NCBI GenBank assembly: GCA_016839945.1
Contig: JAEOTE010000009.1
Location: 1 to 36,300 of the forward strand
Reading direction: 5' to 3'
Length of the DNA: 36,300 nucleotides
Source: Candidatus Heimdallarchaeota archaeon
Lineage (GTDB): Archaea; Asgardarchaeota; Heimdallarchaeia; Heimdallarchaeales; Heimdallarchaeaceae
The position numbers and the translations under genes are program-made. Below are positions 32,029 through 36,300 of this stretch, one piece after another. How positions within the stretch are numbered: position 1 is the stretch's first letter; each line of letters starts with the position of its first letter. The notes beneath the pieces are model-generated. The model had not been told where the DNA came from. It did not search any database and saw only the letters and a program-made list of their open reading frames with translations.

Positions 32029-33972
32029 TTATTTCCTTTTGCGGTAGAATACTAAGAAAGCTGCTGCGCCTATTGCTGCTATTATACCAATTATTGGAAT
32101 TGGTACTTCTATAGTAATAGTATATCCAGCTGCTGCTAACCATTCTTGTGCTGCTTCGAGATTATAGTCGTACTTAACAATATCATTGTAATAGTAGAAT
32201 GAGTGATATGGATAAGTTACACTGTGAGCGATAACTGCTTCACCATCTAACATGACTTCATTAATCTCGTTTCTATCGATTGCGTAGTTCATTGCTTTAC
32301 GAACGGCTACACCTTTAGTATATTCTTCTTTTCCAGGTTCAGTTAGGAAGACATAGTTATCTTCTCCACCAACGAATGGACGTTGTAGATTATAGAAGAA
32401 GAAGTCGTAAGATGCAGGCATAAGTGAGTATACTGTAAACCTTGGATCGGCTTGCATTTGCTTTCTCTCAGTTGGGAAGCTTGTTACACCAACAGTATCG
32501 AGTTTTCCTGCTTTGAATTCTGCGAGTTCTGCAGTAGAATCAGGAATAACACGCATATTGTATTGGTCAACCATTTGAGTCTTTCCACCAACACCATCAA
32601 TTAATCCTACACCATGCCAGAATGGACTTGCTTGTAAGACTGTTACAGAGTGGGGTACATAATAATCTAACATGTATTGACCGGTACCAAATGAGGATGA
32701 ACCGAAAAAGGTCCATGGAGCTTCAAGAGTAATATCATGAGTTACGTTGTCATACAATCCAGTAACTGTCCAACCACTTGGTGTGGTTTCAGTCCATGTT
32801 GTGTCTGTAGAATTCAAGAAGAATTCTGGAAGAATTTCTGAATAGACTATTTGTTCATAGTAGAATACATTCTGTTCAAGTTCAGGTGTATTGTGATCAC
32901 CATCAATGTGAACATGGAATTTCATCTCATCAACAGGATCGACATAACAGTTTTCTAACCAATACCAATTGTAAGTTCTTGCACTTACTGTTGCCCAAGC
33001 ACCATATGTAAATACAAAATCTTTTGCTGTCATTTGTTGATTTGTTCCGTCACTGTATTCACCTTTCATACCTACTTCCAAATCTCCTGTTGTAAGAGTG
33101 CTTAATGCTGGAGATGAAGCGTCTCTTCCAATCACATCATAAGATGGGTTGAAATAAACATCGTCTCTAACAGTGTATACGTAGTGGTTTGCGTCAATCA
33201 TTTCCCAATCTACAATGAGACCATTCTTGATAGGAATCATTTCGGGATTGACTGATAATCCAGGCCTCAAATAGAGTCGGAATATGTTACTACTTGATGT
33301 ATCTCTATTAAACAGTGGATTTAATGTGGTCCACATGGCGTCAGCTTCATTCCATTCATCAACAGTTACTTGTCCATCGTGTAATCCATCAAAATCCATG
33401 TAAGGATTAGATGCATACCAGCCCCAATCATAGTCATAACCGAGTGTGTTTGACCACATAGCTCTGTAAGATCTACGAGTGAACAATGGGCAAATTGGAA
33501 CGATCTTATCCATTGTAAGTTGCTGCCATTCATAATAGAGTTGTTGTTGTTCAGCTAGATCAGTTACTGTTGTAGCTTCTAACTGCATGTTTTCACTTTG
33601 GTTTTGATAAGGCATAACCTTTTCTAAACCAAATAGGTTCAATGTACCATCTTCTGAATAAGCAGATCTAAAGTCTGGAGAAATTGCTCCACCAGATATT
33701 CCTACTATTCCACAGTCATAATCGTGTGATAATGTTAATTCACCCACGAATACTGACCATTCTTCAAGTTTGACTTCAAGTTCAATACCTATATCTCTAA
33801 GATATTGTGCAATGAACAAACCATAGTCTCCTCTTACAGGATTCCCGGAATTTGTTTTGAAAACCAAGTTCGCAATAGGTTCCTGTACGGCATTAATTGT
33901 TTGTGCGTTATAAGCGCTCATTATTGCAAAGCTAGCAATAATAAAAAGAGCTATAAATGCTTTTTTCTTCAT
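32029..33972 (-). CDS. Membrane-anchored ABC-type solute-binding protein (SBP_bac_5), apparently circularly permuted
   Basis: 647 residues with a signal peptide (MKKKAFIALFIIASFAIMSA) and a C-terminal helix (about 626-643) ending YRKRK. Segment order is unusual. Residues 35-190 match the usual C-terminal part of SBP_bac_5 (GLFIAQYLRDIGIELEVKLE, HDYDCGIVGISGG, then the QLYYEWQQLTMDKIVPICPL stretch). Residues 215-617 match the usual N-terminal and middle part (LNPLFNR, YTVRDDVYFNP, MTAKDFVFTYG, RKAMNYAIDRNEI, AAQEWLAAAGY). In ordinary DppA/OppA-like proteins the AAGY segment is followed by the first block. Binding of peptides, sugars or other solutes for an ABC permease is expected; no permease genes are next to it. 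GGTGAT precedes the ATG, and an operon with the gene at 33991 (18-base gap) is clear. Confidence 0.85.
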   Translation of the reverse strand: MKKKAFIALFIIASFAIMSAYNAQTINAVQEPIANLVFKTNSGNPVRGDYGLFIAQYLRDIGIELEVKLEEWSVFVGELTLSHDYDCGIVGISGGAISPDFRSAYSEDGTLNLFGLEKVMPYQNQSENMQLEATTVTDLAEQQQLYYEWQQLTMDKIVPICPLFTRRSYRAMWSNTLGYDYDWGWYASNPYMDFDGLHDGQVTVDEWNEADAMWTTLNPLFNRDTSSSNIFRLYLRPGLSVNPEMIPIKNGLIVDWEMIDANHYVYTVRDDVYFNPSYDVIGRDASSPALSTLTTGDLEVGMKGEYSDGTNQQMTAKDFVFTYGAWATVSARTYNWYWLENCYVDPVDEMKFHVHIDGDHNTPELEQNVFYYEQIVYSEILPEFFLNSTDTTWTETTPSGWTVTGLYDNVTHDITLEAPWTFFGSSSFGTGQYMLDYYVPHSVTVLQASPFWHGVGLIDGVGGKTQMVDQYNMRVIPDSTAELAEFKAGKLDTVGVTSFPTERKQMQADPRFTVYSLMPASYDFFFYNLQRPFVGGEDNYVFLTEPGKEEYTKGVAVRKAMNYAIDRNEINEVMLDGEAVIAHSVTYPYHSFYYYNDIVKYDYNLEAAQEWLAAAGYTITIEVPIPIIGIIAAIGAAAFLVFYRKRK

Positions 33973-33990
33973 TTAAGATCACCTTTTATA

Positions 33991-35253
33991 TTATCTTTTA
34001 CGACGCATTAAGTATAATGCGGTTACTAGCCCGAGCATTGAGACACTTATAAATATGCCGAAGGAAATTCCTGTTGCGGCTACGGGGCCTACTTGTATTC
34101 TGAATACTGCTGTGTCCATCGCATGTGTGGGTATTGTCATCCATTCTAAAGGCCAACCATAATAGTCTGCTAAATACATTGCAAAACCATCACCTATTGG
34201 TCCTATCAGTACAAAGAATACAACATTCAAACCTTCATATAGTGAGAATTCTGTTTCTGCTGGATCTACGGCATAGTTATTAACTACCCAGTAATATGCT
34301 GATGGTCCCATGTGTGCAGGATCCAACCAAGTTGGTTCTCCTGTAATTGGACTTGTTGGAAAGTCAATAATACCTGTTACTCCTTGTGAATCATAGGTCA
34401 TACCTGTATCACTCATTGATGAGTTCCATATTGCTTTTACTGAAACAGTTTCTGGTGCTGCTGCTGTACCAATATCCATACTTTGGTATACATCACCTGT
34501 TTGAGCTACAGCTATTGGACGTGGGGTGCAGTTATCCCAATCATTTACTAAGTTATATCCAGTTACTGGAACGTCTAAGGCTGCTACAGCTTCTTGTTCA
34601 ACTGTGACTGTGTTATATGGTGCATAAAATGGGAACAATGTCTCAGGAACATCATCCCTTGTTTCACCAACATAGAATAGTTTGCTGTCATGTGCATATT
34701 CATAATCCCAGGAGGTGTGATTTGCATCAGAAACTAGCTCTGCTGCAAGTATAGTTAGATAGTGCCATCCAACTTCCAAAGGAATGTTCTTTACTTTGTA
34801 TAGGTCTTGAAGTGTTCCTTCATTTTCTGCTAATTCTACATTACTTCCACCAAGGCTTATATCATCTAGCATTACATTGTACCATCCACTGAAACGGGTT
34901 TCATTGAATAGATAGCCAACTTCAGTAACATTATTTTCAGCTGTATAATACCAATCAGTACATCCATCTCCACCATTATAAAATGCAGGTGTAGGATAAG
35001 CGTACCATGAGTTAATACATATATCATAGAAGAAAGCAAATCTTAGTAAGTCACCCTGACCGAGTACCATACTAGTATCTACAAACCTTTTATCGAACTC
35101 GACATAGACTTCTCCCACATCTCTGTAGGTAGAGGGAGCCCATTCAAGTGTTATATCAACCATTTTTTTTGCAGGTTCAGCGTTATTTAATGCAACAACG
35201 CCAAACATTGATACCACAAAAAGGAAGATTAAAATTAGTCCTTTTTTATTCAT
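33991..35253 (-). CDS. Exported, C-terminally anchored partner of the solute-binding protein
   Basis: 420 residues. Signal peptide MNKKGLILIFLFVVSMFGVV with cleavage near ALNNAEP; the ectodomain is rich in Trp, Tyr, Asp and Gly, with four early Cys-containing stretches (DICINSW, GGDGCTDW) and N-x-S/T sequons; the C-terminal helix ISFGIFISVSMLGLVTALYL ends MRRKR. It is the first gene of a two-gene operon with the solute-binding protein. AAGGTGA lies before the ATG at 35253, and an inverted repeat sits just upstream. The sequence matched nothing I know; a surface cofactor of the transporter is inferred from the operon alone. Confidence 0.7.
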   Translation of the reverse strand: MNKKGLILIFLFVVSMFGVVALNNAEPAKKMVDITLEWAPSTYRDVGEVYVEFDKRFVDTSMVLGQGDLLRFAFFYDICINSWYAYPTPAFYNGGDGCTDWYYTAENNVTEVGYLFNETRFSGWYNVMLDDISLGGSNVELAENEGTLQDLYKVKNIPLEVGWHYLTILAAELVSDANHTSWDYEYAHDSKLFYVGETRDDVPETLFPFYAPYNTVTVEQEAVAALDVPVTGYNLVNDWDNCTPRPIAVAQTGDVYQSMDIGTAAAPETVSVKAIWNSSMSDTGMTYDSQGVTGIIDFPTSPITGEPTWLDPAHMGPSAYYWVVNNYAVDPAETEFSLYEGLNVVFFVLIGPIGDGFAMYLADYYGWPLEWMTIPTHAMDTAVFRIQVGPVAATGISFGIFISVSMLGLVTALYLMRRKR

Positions 35254-35268
35254 TATTTTTTCACCTTT

Positions 35269-35315
35269 GCTTACATAAAGTAAGCATGTCAGTTTATTGA
35301 TATGTAATATAAAAA
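35269..35315 (-). promoter_or_regulatory. Promoter with TATA box and GCTTAC/GTAAGC inverted repeat
   Basis: On the minus strand a TATA-like TTTTTATATT lies near 35307-35315. GCTTAC-ATAAA-GTAAGC (35269-35285) is a perfect six-base inverted repeat, placed near the expected transcription start and just upstream of AAGGTGA. It is a likely operator or a leader hairpin of the solute-binding operon. Confidence 0.45.
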
Positions 35316-35497
35316 CATTATGTAGTAAATATTAGCTTTATATAATATAGAGGAGGTTTAATTATAAATAAATCTAAATTCAAAGCCTAATAATATTATT
35401 ATACATTCTGCAGTTTTGAGAAGCAATCTTCTGGTATTTGAAAATCGTTAAACACATGAATTCTCAATCTACAATAACTTCATAAAATTAAAAAGAT

Positions 35498-36235
35498 TTA
35501 TTCTATCTCGCTGAGCATTCTTTTAACGTTTTTAATATCTTTATTGATTTCATCTACTCTATTTTCTAAATTTTCAACTAGTTTAAGTATTTCAACAATG
35601 TTCTCTGACTTACTTTCATAATTTGTTATAATTTCTTGCAAAGGTTTGGTTTTTTGGTGTTGAGCATCAACGGCCATTTTCTCTTCTTTGGGGATATCAC
35701 CCACAATGAGTCTCCTACTCATATGCTCAAATAATTCGTTGATATTTTCTCCTGTTAAAGCTGAGGTTTCATAGATTTTTGCAGGAAAATTGAAAGATTC
35801 TTGGAATTTTTTAGCTATTTCCTCCATATCCTCTGTATGAACTTCTCTATCGTCTACTAAATCTATTTTATTACCAATAAGATACAACTCTTGAAGTGAG
35901 TTTTTTGCATAGTTAGTCGCTTCTTCAGCCCATTTTAAACTGTTCTTTAATGTTTGAGGATTTGTTACATCAAAGACAACAAGAGCGCATTTACAACCAT
36001 GATAGAAAGAAGACCGCATACCATGGAAGATTGTTTGTCCTGCTAAATCCCAAATAGTTAGTAGAACTAGTTCTCCCTCAATATTCACTTTTTGAGCTGC
36101 AAAATCTGCCCCTAAGGTTTTCAAATAATCAGCTCTGAATGATTTTCCCATGTATTTTCTTCGAATCGAAGTTTTTCCCACTTCAGGATCACCAATAAGA
36201 ACTATTTTATAAGCTCTTTTAGGTTCAATTGACAT
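35498..36235 (-). CDS. Ras/Rab-type small GTPase with C-terminal coiled coil
   Basis: 245 residues. G1 is GDPEVGKTS (15-23), switch-I Thr is Thr40 (DYLKTLGADF), G3 is WDLAGQ (62-67) with the catalytic Gln, G4 is GNKIDL (121-126) and G5 is ETSAL (156-160). Together these are the Ras-superfamily pattern, nearest to Rab/Ran type, typical of the many Asgard GTPases. Residues about 205-245 form a coiled coil (IVEILKLVENLENRVDEINK), and there is no C-terminal Cys for prenylation. A cytoplasmic switch bound to effectors or self-associating through the coil is inferred. The ATG at 36235 lies in an AT-rich upstream with no strong ribosome binding site, and no operon partner is visible before the window's end. 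Confidence 0.92.
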   Translation of the reverse strand: MSIEPKRAYKIVLIGDPEVGKTSIRRKYMGKSFRADYLKTLGADFAAQKVNIEGELVLLTIWDLAGQTIFHGMRSSFYHGCKCALVVFDVTNPQTLKNSLKWAEEATNYAKNSLQELYLIGNKIDLVDDREVHTEDMEEIAKKFQESFNFPAKIYETSALTGENINELFEHMSRRLIVGDIPKEEKMAVDAQHQKTKPLQEIITNYESKSENIVEILKLVENLENRVDEINKDIKNVKRMLSEIE

Positions 36236-36300
36236 AATTCTTTCCCTATCTTATGTTTTTGTTAATCAATTTAATTCTTTTGCCAAATACATTTAAGGAA

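Noticed and set aside
35349..35380. Strong GAGGAGGT followed by a short frame starting at ATA (plus strand)
   Set aside because: There is no ATG/GTG/TTG start at proper distance, only eight codons to a stop, and no plus-strand gene downstream; considered a chance purine run.
35388..35401. Perfect 14-base palindrome TAATAATATTATTA
   Set aside because: Low-complexity AT sequence in an AT-rich intergenic region; no flanking promoter feature ties it to a function.

Overview
The window reads as a chromosomal piece of an AT-rich Asgard archaeon, most likely of the Heimdallarchaeia type. This is inferred from gene content, not from a marker gene. Archaeal traits: TATA-box promoters, oligo-T terminators, GGAGGT-type ribosome binding sites, the archaeal pterin enzyme MptE, a stand-alone ERCC4-type nuclease and a ferredoxin-fused EtfA. 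Eukaryote-like traits: a Ras/Rab-type small GTPase, a GT22-family mannosyltransferase, and large TPR proteins with a longin-like C-terminus. No rRNA, tRNA, CRISPR array, transposase or integrase was recognised. No gene-free stretch exceeds about 300 bases; the longest (13158-13449) is a repeat-rich divergent promoter region.

Left part (1-7.9 kb): the 3' end of an MFS/GPH-type sugar transporter, two paralogous TPR proteins (749-2695 and 6004-7926), an Asp/Glu racemase with the unusual Thr/Cys catalytic pair, and a phosphate-uptake operon (DUF47/PhoU-like, Pit permease, second PhoU-like helical protein).

Accessory-looking part (8-13.9 kb): three dispersed copies of an unrecognised small CCHC zinc-binding family, mixed with a secreted protein, a DUF4242-like protein, an anchored exported protein, a DEAD-box helicase and an overlapping pair of tiny genes, one a 53-residue membrane protein. 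Promoters here carry CATATGTG-type inverted repeats and GATTACA repeats. This is the best candidate for an undescribed system.

Middle (13.9-21 kb): ERCC4 nuclease, glutaredoxin-like protein, a four-helix membrane protein, then a tight FAD-dehydrogenase/EtfB/ferredoxin-EtfA operon laid out like an electron-bifurcating 2-hydroxyacid (lactate) dehydrogenase, and convergent to it the GT22 mannosyltransferase.

Right part (21-36.3 kb): a tandem duplication of an anchored exported protein together with its promoter and inverted repeats, an EamA exporter, a Nudix hydrolase, a helical unknown, a PTPS-like pterin enzyme facing MptE (tetrahydropterin cofactor synthesis), a CLC chloride channel/exchanger with CBS domains, a large VCBS plus thrombospondin-3 calcium-binding surface protein, a zinc-ribbon membrane protein, a two-gene operon with an apparently circularly permuted, membrane-anchored SBP_bac_5 substrate-binding protein, and the small GTPase.

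Six exported proteins share one design: N-terminal signal peptide, ectodomain, one C-terminal membrane helix and a short Arg/Lys tail. This suggests a cell surface built from membrane-anchored ectodomains. Functions are inferred from motifs read by eye; no database search was possible.
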